From positions 45,590,227 through 45,654,226 of the forward strand of contig OY970824.1 of assembly GCA_963853835.1 (NCBI GenBank): DNA of 64,000 nucleotides, given 5' to 3'. The position numbers were made by a program, and so were the translations under genes. This document shows positions 33,055 through 45,883 of the stretch, piece after piece. This stretch comes from Calendula officinalis. Lineage: Eukaryota > Streptophyta > Magnoliopsida > Asterales > Asteraceae. The first letter of the stretch is position 1; every line of letters begins with the position of its first letter. The notes under the pieces were generated by a model. It was given only the letters and a program-made list of their open reading frames with translations. It did no database searches and was not told where the DNA came from.

Positions 33055-35479
33055 CTAGTTGAAACTACCCCGCGCGTTGCCGCGGGGATTTCCGAGTGTA
33101 CCTAACGAAGGTGTGTTGTAACGTATGTGATTACCACAATTATATAACCTGATTCTAAATTCCGAAGGGTCTTCATCGGCACATACATTTTTAGTTAATC
33201 TGAACAATTTGACCAAATCGTTAAATTCATCAACAAACACATATAACACAGCGCATGAATAATGTATGGTTTAAGCTGGTTATGAGTAGAAATGCAGCAA
33301 TCTGCGATTAACAAAAAAACGATCTAAAAAACGATCCAATTTAAGTATTGAAATTTGGTCATTTGGTTATGACCAAATGAGTATTCAATTGAACTAAAAT
33401 GTTAAGATGAGTTGCAGCTTACCATCTAAAAAACGATCCACGTTGACTTAAAGCTTCTAAACTATAAATACTTTTTTCATTTTCTTGACATATTTCTCGG
33501 TTTAAGTAGTCTATAATTAAGTTTCTGCCTATCTTATAGAGCAATTAATCTATTTGCAAATTATAAGACTAACTAATAAATAAAACCTCTTATTCCTTCA
33601 CAAAGGGCTTTAGCAACACGATTGGGGTTATAATTCTTTATCTGTGAATATATTAACCCAAACCTTGTAAGGAAACTCAAACATCTTTAATTGCTATAAT
33701 CTCTGATTGTTGATCAAAATTAAGTCTCAGACCAGTTTCTAAATTCTAACCTCAAATTATAATTAGTTTCAGACCATTTTCTAACCTCAAATTATAATGA
33801 TCATAGATGCTAAAATTTTATGAATTTGTCAAATACATGTTTAACCCTAGATAGTTAGAAGAAAGCCTAAGTTGAATTAAGGTCTGGTTTGTTAAAGTTA
33901 AATCCTTACTAATTAATCCCCTAACTTGAATATCCGAAACCCTAGTTTTGGAAGCAAAGATATGACGACCTATTAGAAGAGATAAAGGTTTTTAATCCAT
34001 CAGAAATTTCGACATCGAAAGGGAACTTTATAGATTAAGAAGAAGAAGAAACATTACCTGAAGAAGATGAAGTGGAAGGTCGAGAAATTATAGCTGCTGT
34101 GTAAAACCAAAAGTCATCGGTAAGCAGGTATTAAATCAAGTCGGTGGGATGAGGTGGTTCGGTGGAATGAAGTGGCGATCGTTAAGCAGGACTGGGTAGT
34201 GTACACGAAGGTAGCGTAAGTAGCGTACACGAAGGTTGTCTTTAAGCAGGAGCTGGCGAAAAAGTAATGGAGGACGTACTATTCATTCATTCGTAAATGT
34301 AATATAGTTAATGTGTGCCAATATGTTGACTTATGGTATTACCAAACCCAAGGTCATGGGGTCCTAGCCAATCCAGATCTCTGACAATCACATTTATTAG
34401 ACCTATGAAAAATCACAAAAACTTCACAATCAAATTACAGTTATACAAAAGATTCAAGTAAATGTGTAATTCCGGTCAAAATCAATCTATACATATATAA
34501 CCAAATGTGGCTAGTACTATGTCCAAGCTAAAACCAATATATATCCAGATTCGAACCAACTTATGACAATAGTTGTAATGAAAAAAAAAATTATTTTCAG
34601 CTCGAGTTGGTACAACTGAAAAAAGTTGTTTTGAGTTGCAGTTACAGATTTACAGCTAGTACATAGTGCAGGCTAAAACCAAAAAAAAATTAAATTACAG
34701 CATAATTCATCATAAAATAAAATAAAAACAACGAAATTTCTGAAAATTTTAAAAAACCTAAATTTGCCAAAATTTTCTTATGAATGTGGCGGTATTGCTA
34801 TAATCAAGGCATTAACTTTCTCTGATTTTAGCAGCCTCCACATGTCTCTGTTAGTAAATAAAAAACAAACATATAAATTACCAACGAAAACAGATTAAGA
34901 TAGTAAAGAGCTAATGTTGAGAAAATTGAAAGAAAAGGAAAGACAGCAAGGTTTCATTGTCCACTTTATATAAAAGCTACGCAGGAGTAAAGGAATTAAT
35001 GTCCACTTTTAATAAAAAAAAATAGATAGTTTTAATTGACCGAAAAATTAAAACCACCGTGTTGTAGAGAATGATCTAGAGGTAGCAATTTTAATTCATA
35101 TACTTATGAATTGGTTGACTTAAGTTGTGTTTTATCCCAAACGGCTCAATTATAGGAATAGGTAATTTGAGGAACAAGTCAAATTTTGGGTAGAAAGTCA
35201 CCCAAAGCTTATTTTTAGTGCAAAATTCCATCTTTTATCCAGGATGGTCAACAATCTGGAAAAAAAATAAAAATAAAATAAAGCCTTATGATTTAAATAT
35301 AATAATAATAATAATTGTGGATTGTGATGAATAAATCTTATCAAAAGCATCCAACAAGAGAGATGAATCTTTAATGTAGCCAGCTTCTTGCATTACTATG
35401 ATCAAAACTTCCTGGAAAATTAAGCTAAATACTGCAAATTATAATGTGGTAAATAGTTTATAAATCATAGATCTTGTTG

Positions 35480-35600
35480 CTAATCTGACATAAACGAACC
35501 ACTTAGATCACGTAACACTTCCACAATGTCATTAAAAGTCACCATCCCTTTATAATCCGAGTCATATACTACATAGATAACTGAAATTTCGTATTTACAA
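35480..35600 (-). pseudogene. Possible captured gene fragment (CBS-like peptide)
   Basis: The minus strand encodes VIYVVYDSDYKGMVTFNDIVEVLRDL, which resembles the strand-strand-helix end of a CBS domain. It is inside the Helitron, a class known to capture gene pieces. The rest of the 79-residue open frame is not recognisable. Weak call. Confidence 0.28.
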
Positions 35601-36299
35601 TTGTTAGAAAAAATCCTCATGTTATGAATCTTAAAGATTTGACACTGAAATACAACAATATGTGCAGGTGATAGACAAAATACATCCCTAAACAAATAAC
35701 TTGCACTTAATTTAATCATAATAAGGTGTAAGTCTTACATTCGATCTTCTGGGTCGTGATAGCTTTACGATTAAAAGATGTTAAGAATACAACAAAGTCC
35801 TTAAGGTTTAATCCATCTACCATTCTAAGCAATCCAAGTATAAATTATAACATACAGCAAAAGCAGACATTTCATCAAACACCTTCTAGGCATCGGCGGA
35901 AAAAATAATAATTGTAAACTCTGTAACTGAGTAAACTTATCGGCGGAAATAAAACGTAGTTAGGGATGCGTGGGTGGTTTCAAGTTTACCTCTATCCTTT
36001 CTGATTCCCAATTTGCATGGGTGGATTAAGGTATCTGAGGAGGCTATGCTTGAAATCTCTAATACCTCGTATAAATAACTTTTTGCGTTCAAAAAAGCAA
36101 CCGTGTATGGAAGAGTAATAGTCGGAAAAGAGCGTATGCACGTGAACAAAGCATCTGCGTTGGAAAAAAGCATACGTTTATTTATTGAAGGAATCGATGC
36201 ATAAGGTTGAAGGAATCGAGGGGCGTCTAGGGTTAGGGGAATTATACGGATACTGAAAATATATTTTATTCATTGATTAGGAAACAATCAACGTCCTTC

Positions 36300-36372
36300 C
36301 TTGTAGCTCAGTTGGTTAGCAAGCTTGTACACCGTAGTCTTTGTCCCGTGTTCGAATCCTGCTCGCTGTGTT
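36300..36372 (+). other. tRNA-like sequence inside the Helitron
   Basis: TTGTAGCTCAGTTGGTTAGC (box A/D-arm like) and GTGTTCGAATCC (box B/T-arm like) at tRNA-like spacing. The ends do not pair into an acceptor stem, so this is a tRNA-derived relic, not a working tRNA gene. Confidence 0.6.
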
Positions 36373-36677
36373 ATTTTTGAAACCCAATTCAAGACGAAAA
36401 AGGAAAGTGTGTTGGCTGAATTTTCAGCCTTGCTAATTATGGAAGGGGTAAATGCTTTATAATATAGTAAAGATTATGCTAGTCGGGTTAGGTGTATTCG
36501 GGTCTTATGTTGATGTCGGGTTTTTTGAAGTCGACCTGACAAACCCGACATTCTCATCGAGTTGGTTAACAGTTTATGGGATTCGGATTGATACGATCAG
36601 ACCCGACATCATCAAATATGTTAATTTTAAAGTATTTTTGCATTTATAAAGTTGTTAGTTAAACTAAATAGTGTGTT

Positions 36678-36679
<2 letters not shown>

Positions 36680-36713
<34 letters not shown>
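36680..36713. repeat. (TA)n microsatellite
   Basis: Uninterrupted TA dinucleotide run of about 34 bp. Confidence 0.95.
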
Positions 36714-36716
<3 letters not shown>

Positions 36717-36753
36717 TAAGGGTTCATGCGATATATTTAATAATTGTTTAATA

Positions 36754-37296
36754 TAGGGGTGGCAAGTTCTAAGCCGATACGAAATCTGACCTGAAACCAA
36801 CACGAATATAAACAGGTTTGAGTTTAGGTAAACAAATAATTGGATTAGTCTCGGTTGACTCGACTGACCCGTTTATTATATAGGTTACGTTCAGGTCAAT
36901 GCTAATTTAAATGGGTCGACCCGTCAATCCGATTAATTATTAAAATATATTTAAAAAATATATATTTATATTTAGTTTACTAGTTTAAACGTAATTAATA
37001 GTTAGATAAAAACTAAAAAGACTACTTAGTAATGTGTTATTTTGTTATGAATTTGTGGAATAATAAAAACATGTATGACCTGTTAGACCCGTTTAACCTG
37101 TTTGACCGGCTAACCTGTTAAAACCGTTTAGTTAAACAGGTTATACGGTTCAGGTTCGGGTTGAAAGTAAATAGATTAGAGTTGAGATATCTGACCCGTT
37201 TATATAAACAGGTCGGTTTCAGGTTGACCGTTTCTGACCCGCCAATCCGTGAACCTGAACCCACCAACCCGAACCCGATCTGAATTGCCACCCCTA
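36754..37296. mobile_element. hAT-type MITE (543 bp), sibling of the YABBY intron 4 MITE
   Basis: Perfect 8-bp duplication GTTTAATA at 36746-36753 and 37297-37304. TIRs TAGGGGTGGCAAGTTC and complement TAGGGGTGGCAATTCAG. Same GACCCG-rich interior as 16521-17010. Confidence 0.9.
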
Positions 37297-37614
37297 GTTT
37301 AATATAATATAAACGAAACATCTAATTAATGTTGCATATATTTAATAATTGAAATAATTTTCTATAATTTTAAAGTTGTTAGTTAAAGTAATTACTGTTT
37401 TGTACAGTTCTAATTACTATGAACTTCTAACTATTGTCTTTGATTAGATAATAACACAAATGATTATATTTAAAATGATAAATTGATTTATTGTTGTGAG
37501 TAATTTTCAAGCTCAATCAATATCTTCAATTTCAAAAAATGTGTGATTCTTGTAGGTGGAATTATGTAACCCTACAAACTCGCTCAGGTCAACACAAAAA
37601 ACTCGAACCCGACC

Positions 37615-38498
37615 TGTAACACCTCAAATTTTGAAACTATATTTAGATAACATTTCATCCATAATACGTAACAATGTATTGTTATTAAATACCGGCTTTA
37701 AAATTTTTTGAAGGTTTCTTGTTTGAGATTATCAGAGTTTACAAAAACGGTGTTACAAATTATATCTTAGCCATAGGATAAGGATTCTAATTGTCAACAC
37801 CAAGGTAATCTCAGCAAGGCCTCTTCTAACCGGACCTCTAAATTCTTCGATCCTGAACCTGAGTACATAGCCAAAACAAACATAGTACGTGAGACAAAAT
37901 TGCCGCGTGAGATACATGAGTTTAGACTCGATAATTCAATTAGTCACATAATATCATTTATAATAAAGTAACTTTATTAAGTTCTTAAAGGGTCACTTTG
38001 TTCTTTCGTCATCTGGCCAATTGTCAAGATAACTGGAATACCTCCAATCTATCAAGACCGTCTTAGTCAAGGTAACTGGAATGCCTCCAATCTACCAAGA
38101 CTCATAGGTGTCGGGTAACTGGAATGCCTCCAATCTACCACGCCCCTTAAGGATCCATGATAATTGAAATGCCTCCAATCGACCTCAAACAACCCTTTGC
38201 ACTCAAAAATCACACACACAAGTCTAGAGAGAGTTTGGGAGTGAAAATGTGTGAAAAATGGTTGAATCCCGCAACCTTATCCTGTTCCAGACGATCTTCG
38301 CGTCGCGAGCCTCCTCTTCGCGCCGCGAACCAGCAAATCCCGCTTATCCTTGCGCGACACCTCGTGTCACAGGCACACCTTCACGCCCGCTAAAATCTTC
38401 GCGTTTGATCCTTATACTTGTTGTTTGGTTTCGATTTGATAGTCGCGTCGCCAGCCCCAACTTAATATAATAAGTTTCCGAAAATTCAAGTCGTTACA
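37615..38498 (+). repeat. Solo LTR (884 bp), related to the LTRs at 60448-64000
   Basis: Begins TGTAACACCTC and ends GTCGTTACA, flanked by CGACC and TGACC (4 of 5 bases equal). The block CCTGAGTACATAGCC...GTACGTGAGACAAAAT is shared with 60680-60740. A 43-45 bp degenerate tandem with GGAATGCCTCCAATC occurs at 38035, 38078, 38121 and 38166. GC-rich CGCGCCGCGAA words occur near 38300. There is no second LTR or internal region nearby, so LTR-LTR recombination is the likely origin. Confidence 0.75.
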
Positions 38499-38639
38499 TG
38501 ACCAACCCGAACCCGACCAACCCGATTCCTTATAGGTTCGGGTTAGATATCTTTTACTTCAAATCCGGCGGGGCCAACCTATAAGAGCCTAACCCGTCAT
38601 AACAACCCGATTTAACACCTCTAATCCCATCTATCCAAT

Positions 38640-38916
38640 CTATAACAACCATATTCAGTTTACATCAACTGCATATTCAACTTACTAAAATGCATATATT
38701 ATTTACATCAATTGCATGTACGACTTACCTAAACTGCGTATTCAATTTACATTAACTGCATATTCGACTTATCTAAACTTACATTAACCGCACATTCGAC
38801 TTACCTAAACTGCGATTCAATTTATATCAACTGTATATACGAGTTACCGAAACTGCATATTCAGTTTACATAAAGTGCATATTTGACTTACCTAAACTTA
38901 CATTAATCGCATATTC
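38640..38916. repeat. Degenerate ~20-bp minisatellite, left part
   Basis: Alternating CATATTCGACTTACCTAAACTG and CATATTCAATTTACATCAACTG-type units. The array resumes at about 48810-48880 after the LTR element. Confidence 0.75.
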
Positions 38917-41790
38917 TGTAACGCCCTAAAAATTATTGTAATTATATTATTGACGTTTTAATAAATAAATTATGCGTGACTTATTTATTTGAGATTTATT
39001 GGAGTTATGTGCCTATATGTATATTTAATTCGAGTGACTTAGTTACGTATTGTTATTTTTTTAATGACAAGTGTGTCATTTAATTTGCGTTAATTAATCA
39101 TGGGGATTAATTAAAAAATAACTAGAGGATTATTTAATTAGTGTGTGTGATTAATTATGAGAATAATTAATTACTATCGTAATATTAAAACCCGAGCATT
39201 GGTTGCTCCGGCCAAGTGAGAGGCCGAGTTTTAATTGTTCTTCCCTTGCTAAATGTTTCGTTCATACCTCTTCAAGCCGAGTTGTGTTGCGGGCTGCCTT
39301 GCTTCTTGATTTATTCCCGAGCCCAAGGGAGAGAGCCCAAAATTATTAGCCCAATTGACAAAAGAGGCCAAGGCCCGATCTCCTTGTCAGCTAATCACGT
39401 ACTAATTCTTCCAAATCCCTAATTGCCGACACCATCTAATTCCCTACGCAGAAATCAGTCGGCTTTGAGCATGCCTTTTTCCGTCTTCTCTCTTCCAATT
39501 GGCAACAATGAGCATCTCGTTTTCCTTTTTCCTCACTAATCTGACCGTCGAATGAAGATGTTAGAGATGGGGTAGACGCTGATTAAGAAGGTTGCAGGGG
39601 GGCAAGCCACGTGAAGGCTTAGAAGGTGATGATGCTTTGAATTTGGTGTATGAAATAAATTGCCGCCTAGTATTATTATAATTCAATTCATGAGGATGTG
39701 ATTTCATCCCCTTTTGCCTTCAGCATTTTAAGTAAATCTCAAGGAGGTCAAGTGTATTCGTAGTTTGTCAACAAGTGGTCGAATTACAAGTGAGATGGCT
39801 GGATGGAAATAAAGATTGATATGGCAATGGCGGTGGATTATTTTCTAAGGGGGTTTCAGCGAGATTTCTTCAAAACAAGTTAATGGTGTTTGATTCTCAT
39901 TCATTCTTGGTCGGCAAGTGGTGAAACAAGCAAGCAGGTGGCGAAGAATCAAGAAGAGAATCGGAAGCAGTTCGATTTAATTAACCAAGTTAGCACGCAC
40001 GTCAATTAATTTAACCTAGCAAGCACGCTGCTGAATTAATTTAAGCTAGCAAGCAGGCAAGTTAGTTTATGCGTTTTCTTAATCGTTTATTAGTTTTCGT
40101 TTCTGCTCCAAGACAAGCTTGAAGAACTCATTTACATGGTATTCCTTGAAGTCTTGGTAGATTTTCGAGTGATTCATGTCGGTTTTATTTTTTTAATTTG
40201 CGATTTGTTTGATTGTTATACCGGGAATTTGCTTGTTGTTGTTTCTATAGTCAAACCGTTTTGTCCATTTTTTTTCCTCGGGAGTTATGGTTCGGGTTTT
40301 GACCATTGATATTTATAGGTGTCGGGTTGGGTAAAAACCTTGTTGATTATAACTAAACGTTTTGTTTAATTGAGAAACAGAAACCGAACCTTAAGGTTCT
40401 TGGTTTCCTTAAACCATGAAGTTTCTAAACAAATTTATTTGATTATTGTGAAAATGAGATTCTGAGATAAAAAGAGTTTTCGGGAATTAACGAGAGGACG
40501 TCGGGTTTGTTAAATCGTTTGTTTTTATGTAAATACTTTTTCTGGCAGATTCTGCCCAACGTTTTCGGGCCTATTTTAACCTATTTAAAATATGTTTCTG
40601 GATTTTTGGCCCGTTCAAGGCTCTAGTTTCCTGAGACCTCTTTCGGTTGCCGCAGACGGCTCGTCGATCTAAGTTACGGTTTAAAAGTTATTGTTGTTTT
40701 AGTAAACCTTCGCTGGATAGTTTTCGGTTCAGCTATTCTGTCTCGTGAGCCTGTTTTGAGCCTTTTCCGTTTGGATCTAGCTTCCAGAGTCTTCTGTAAA
40801 ATTGTAGTCCTCTGAGTCATTTAACTACTGTAAAAAATTGAATAATATCTAGTGAGCGGTTTGAGAGTTATAGACGTTCCCGCGAAAGTGCTGAGTGCTG
40901 TTTAGTTTCTGCTGAAACAACCTTTGAGCCTAATCCTAACCCGAGCTTCCTTGTACATTGTAGGACCTTCTAGGACCGGTTAGAGACGCTCTTCAGTACC
41001 GAGGATACTTAGGAGCATACGTCTACTAGAGGTGGGTAATCTCACTATAAACTTGTACTTACTTTCGATTCATGATTTTGTGCTATGTGTTGTGAATTGT
41101 CTTGTTAATTGAGCTTGAGTATTGATTGGGTGGTTTATTTGAGTTATCTGTGATTTGAGTTATCTGTGATTTGCGTTATCTGGAGCCTGAGTTATCTGAG
41201 TTTTGAGTTCTTGAGTTAAAACATTAAACATAATATACTTGAGTTGTCTTGGCACCGAAGAGTACTGGTGCCAGACGTTTTGACTCAACACCGAAGAGTA
41301 CAGGTGTTGAGCCTTGAGTTGTGTGAGGCGGGTCGAGGTTGATCTCTCGTCCCAAGTCACACAAGCGCGCTATATAATTTTAAAATCTGAGAAAATAAAC
41401 TTGAGTAATAGAGAATTGAGTAGAGTATTTATAGGGATCACTTATGTGGCTTGAGTTGTTTGTAATTATTTGTTTATTTTGATATTATTCACTCAGCGGT
41501 GGCTGACCCCAATCACTCCCCCCATTCTACAGGTACTAGCAAGGGCAAAGAGAAGGTCAATGGTTGATGAGCTGCGTTTCTATTTTTATATTTATGGATT
41601 TGGATTAAAACATTTATTTCGAGTCAAACATGTTTTGTTTTAAAACCTTTTATTATTCCACATTTAAACCACGAGACGGTTTATATTTTTATTCATGAGT
41701 TGGGACCTTCGAGTTACTTGTACTCTTGGGGAAATTGTTTATTTTATTATTTAAAATTTTTAAATTTCCCCTGATTTTTGGGATGTTACA
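38917..41790 (+). repeat. Left LTR of the LARD-like element (2,874 bp)
   Basis: TGTAACGCCCTAAAA...TTTTTGGGATGTTACA. It contains short repeats of GAGTTATCTGTGATTT near 41140-41200 and an ACCGAAGAGTAC pair near 41250-41310. The 68-residue open frame at 39216 is the same in both LTRs simply because the LTRs are nearly identical. Confidence 0.92.
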
Positions 41791-41793
41791 AGT

Positions 41794-41805
41794 TGGTATC
41801 AGAGC
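41794..41805 (+). other. Primer-binding site of the LARD-like element
   Basis: TGGTATCAGAGC, 3 bases after the left LTR, complementary to initiator tRNA-Met. Confidence 0.9.
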
Positions 41806-44800
41806 TCTGGCTTGAGAGAATTGGGTTCACACGGGGTGGATTCCAAACTCAAGTCAAAGCATAAGTTTTCAAAATGAGTTTTCAAGTGTTTTAAAATGAG
41901 TCCAAATCCAAATCGAGAAGCAGCGCATCACGACGACCTTATGCCTCTAGTACCTTACTTAAGAGTTATTTAGTTTATTAAAAACGTCGCGAGTGACATT
42001 GATTATTAAGTGAATAAAAGAGAATTAACTCAAGATGAGCGTGAATCGTACGTTTATATATGTATATGTACTATATGTACTGGTGTGAACTACTTGTTAT
42101 GTGGATGGTATGAGGATGGGAGATCGTGGGATTTCTTGAAACTGGCTCGAAACCATGACAGGGGTAGGTGTGGATAATAATAGAGGGCCCCTATTATTAT
42201 ACGCACAGGACTCGTGCCTATGTTTCGAAAAGGATTCAAGGAGACCATTCGTCAAACATCTAAGTATCATGAAACCCTCAATTATTATATATATTGATAA
42301 TAAAATCACTAAAAGATATTTATGAGAAACAGTGCAATCAATTGAATAAGAGAATCATTATACACGAATTGATAAAGAGTTATCAAAATATGTCAAGAGA
42401 CACACTAATAAATCAAATTGGGTTGAATTCGTTAAATGATTTAATTGAGTTATTAATACATCGAGAACGATTGACAATCGTTAGAGCAAAATAAATGAGA
42501 AAATAAGAAAAATGTTAAGTGATAAGGAGTTATGTGAAAACATCACTAAATCGAGATTTATGAGAAAATAATAAATTTAAATTAGAGATTAGTGATTTAA
42601 GTTGATTACGAGTTATCTAAACAATTCAAGTGAAGGTTTATTAAACCAAATTGCGTAAGAATCAATAATGATAAATTGTTAATCTGAGTAATGCAGAAGT
42701 AAATTAAATGTTTGGAAATGGAGAATAATAATTGAGTAAAAGTAAATGAAGAGAATAAGTTAAATCCTGTTAAATTATTAAATTTATGGGGCATCAATAA
42801 ATCAATGATGAATGAGAAATTATTCAAAACAAATTTAAAAGAAGAGATTTATGTATTGAGAATTATCAAATTGAGAATAGAGAATAATAATCGAATAATA
42901 TCATTGAGAATATTCGTTTCAAATGAGAAATTAGGAATTAATAAATCAAGAGATGATTGAACATTTATTTTAACGAATTAAATGGAAAATTATATTTAAA
43001 GTTATAAGTAACTACTAATTTGAGTCAAAATGTTTGATCTAATAAATAGATGTGTCAAATAAATATGACTGGTTATTGGAAATTTTCAACTTAATAAATC
43101 AAGGGGATTATGCTTTATTAGTAAATGAGAACTAATGACTGGACTTATTAATGGAGCGATAAAAAGTTTTGCAATTATTGAACAATTAATAAAGCAAGAG
43201 ATAAAACCTTGATAAGGTTAATAAAAGTTGTAAAGCTGAAACATCATCATTAATTGAAAAAGACGAGGAACCCAAAATGAGTTATTTAACGAGTTAAGCG
43301 ACAAAAGAATCTACAAGATTTATTCTCTACGAACTTGATGAAAATATTATTTAACAAAAGAAATTGTTATATGTTAATAATAATACCAAATATGCTATGA
43401 GTAAACCAAAATGAGGATTTATACTCAGATTTGAACAAGAGATAATTGTGAATGTGTAACGCGAAATAACACGTTGTGGTTCTAATAAATGTAACAAGCT
43501 TAGCTTATGAGAAGTCATAAAATGATTAATTATTAATGAAACAATGATAGAGAAGTAATTATGAGACTGATAAAGAGTAATGCGTTATAATTGAGAAAAT
43601 CTTATAAGGATATGAGAATCCATGAGAAGGCTAATGAGAAAGTTGACGGGGCGTAAAGAGTATATGTTGGGACCGACTCACACCTATGCTTAAGAGTTAA
43701 TTATCGAGTAATCAAATGAAACCTTAAAATATGTAATCTAAAATGAGAATCAACAAACCGAACTATCGAGTGTTCGTAGCGAGTTCTTTGGGATTTTGAG
43801 TGCCAATTCCAAACTCGGGGGCGAGTTTTCTCTAAGTGGAGTTGAGTGGTGGTAAAAGGAAAACTACCAATATTAAGAGTGCGAGTATAGAATAATTATA
43901 AATTTATGAATTACTAGATTCGTATTATTGACCTAATGAGGATTAATAAATCAAGTTAAATAAGAAAAACGTTATTATTAAATCTAGAGTGATTGCTGCA
44001 ATAAGTAAAAGAGGAAAATATTAAGTGAATAAACCAATAAAATTATATATATATGCATAAATTAGAGAACTTTTAAGAGTAATCGAGAATAATCAAATTC
44101 ATGATGTGGTATAATCCTCAAATTTTAAGAAGTTAATAAACCAAGAGTAATGGTGCAAATGAGAAGTACGAGTACTATAATTATATAAATGGGATAATGA
44201 GAGATTATGAAAATTTGGGGTAGTAAGAATTCATTTAGGAATTATTCAAATCAAGTTAAATGAATTAATTATTATGGTGAACTACTAAATCAAGTTAAGC
44301 GAGTAAATTATTAAAATAAATCAAATGAGAAAATTCTATTATGAGCAAATATTAAATTTTAACTAAGGGGATTATCAAGTTAAACTATTAAATTTAATGT
44401 CATCAAATAGTATGTTTAATTGAGTAATTATTAAATCAAGAATAGTTATTAAAATGGATAAACGAGAAAAATATCAGTGTGTCAAATAATAAAATTTTAT
44501 AAAAATACTATGAGTTTCTAAATCGCGAAAGCATTTAAGTAATGTGGGAACTTTTAATTGAGAATGAGGATTAACTGAGTAATGGAATACACGAGAATTA
44601 ATGAGGTAAGTAATTAACGAGTTAATTAATTGAGTAAAGAGAAAACATTTAATTAAGGCGTTCAAAATTTAAAATAAAATGAGGTTTATATATGGACAAC
44701 TAGTCAATTTGATCAAGAGACAAATTAAATGAGAATAAAACAATAAGTTAATTAACGAGCTAAATGATAAAATCATTAAAACGAGTTGATGAGTATCATT

Positions 44801-45883
44801 AAAATGAGCTGAGCGAGTAATATTAAAAAGTGCTAACGAGAAATTGTTAAATACGAGTTAACAACAGAACTAATAATGCGGCCTAAAAGAGAAATTATAT
44901 ATTCTTGTAGCCTAATAATTAAATTTGATCACGCGTGAGATCGCAAAGAGTGAGAAAATGGGCATTTCGTGCGACTTGTGATACGTCGTTAAGCGAGATT
45001 TGAGTTAAATCAATAATATAGTTTGCGTTGAGTTAAAAGCAAGTTGTGGAAATTCGGGATAAATGCATTCTGAGTATATGCAAATTGAGTAAAAGGCATG
45101 AGTTGCCTACTATATGAGATCTTTATGTGATAAAAACATTCCTTGAGAATATTGTGCTTGTTTGTGTATGGTTTGATAGTGGTGTGTGAATCACTAAATT
45201 GTTGCTTATGTTTTAAAACAAACTGATGTCTCATAGAGTAGAGGACCTTGAGATGTCATTCTTGGTGGAGATTGATAATAATAAAATTTTTCTGGTGTAA
45301 ATTATATAAGTGATCATGTGATAGAACTGTGCGCGAAAGATTTTCCCATAAAAACTTATTTATCGCCATGAGAAGGCCGAGTATGATTGCGAACATGGGT
45401 TAGATGACCGAGTACAACGCCGAGATCGTCTGTCGCCACAAAGACCGTAACAAATCACCAAGCGGAGTTGAATCGGAGATTCAAGGCAACGTTAACCGCT
45501 GGGTGCAGCAACTGTGTCCGACTACGAGAGCAAGAAGACATCTTTATCAGAGTATCGAGAATTATTGTGCGTCATTTTTGACATCCTTTGTATCGTCTAA
45601 ACGAGACCCTTAGAGAACATTCGTTTATATTTCTTTTATCCTTAACTTTTGCGCCGCAAGAGATGGACGCGTTGTATGCGCATTTGCAAGAGCCGGAGTT
45701 TATTCTGATCGAGTAGATCATCGTGAAGAATTTTCTTTTCTTTTCGTAACCTTGTCATTTTATTTTATTTTTTTTTATCTCAGAACGTGTGTCGTTGACG
45801 AGTCTGAGTACGCGAGATCGCTACTCTGAGTTTCTTCCGAGCCATGACTTCGGGGACGAAGTCTATTTTAAGTGGAGTTGAGT
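41806..45883 (+). other. Noncoding interior of the LARD-like element
   Basis: AT-rich, full of AATAAATCAAGTTAA-type and AAATGAG-type words, with stops in all frames. A segment at about 43795-43845 (CTCGGGGGCGAG...CTAAGTGGAGTTGAG) repeats the pattern found just before the right LTR (CTTCGGGGACGAAG...TTAAGTGGAGTTGAG at 45848-45882), so a polypurine-tract-like region exists twice. The open frame at 45404-45613 lacks recognisable motifs. Confidence 0.75.

Larger units (their letters stand above)
33055..36473 (-). mobile_element. Non-autonomous Helitron, 3.4 kb, minus strand
   Basis: On the minus strand it starts TCTTTACTATATTATAAAGC at 36473 and ends with the hairpin CCCCGCGGCAACGCGCGGGG followed by CTAG at 33058-33055; the flanking bases are A and T, the expected A/T insertion site. 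No Rep or helicase is encoded. It carries an antisense tRNA-like piece near its 5' end (36300-36370) and possible captured gene pieces (35480-35720). Confidence 0.68.

Noticed and set aside
36300..36372. Functional tRNA gene
   Set aside because: Box A and B are recognisable but the ends do not form an acceptor stem and the segment lies inside a Helitron.
39216..39422. 68-residue open frame conserved at 46182-46388
   Set aside because: The two copies are in the two LTRs of one young element, so identity reflects LTR duplication, not selection.
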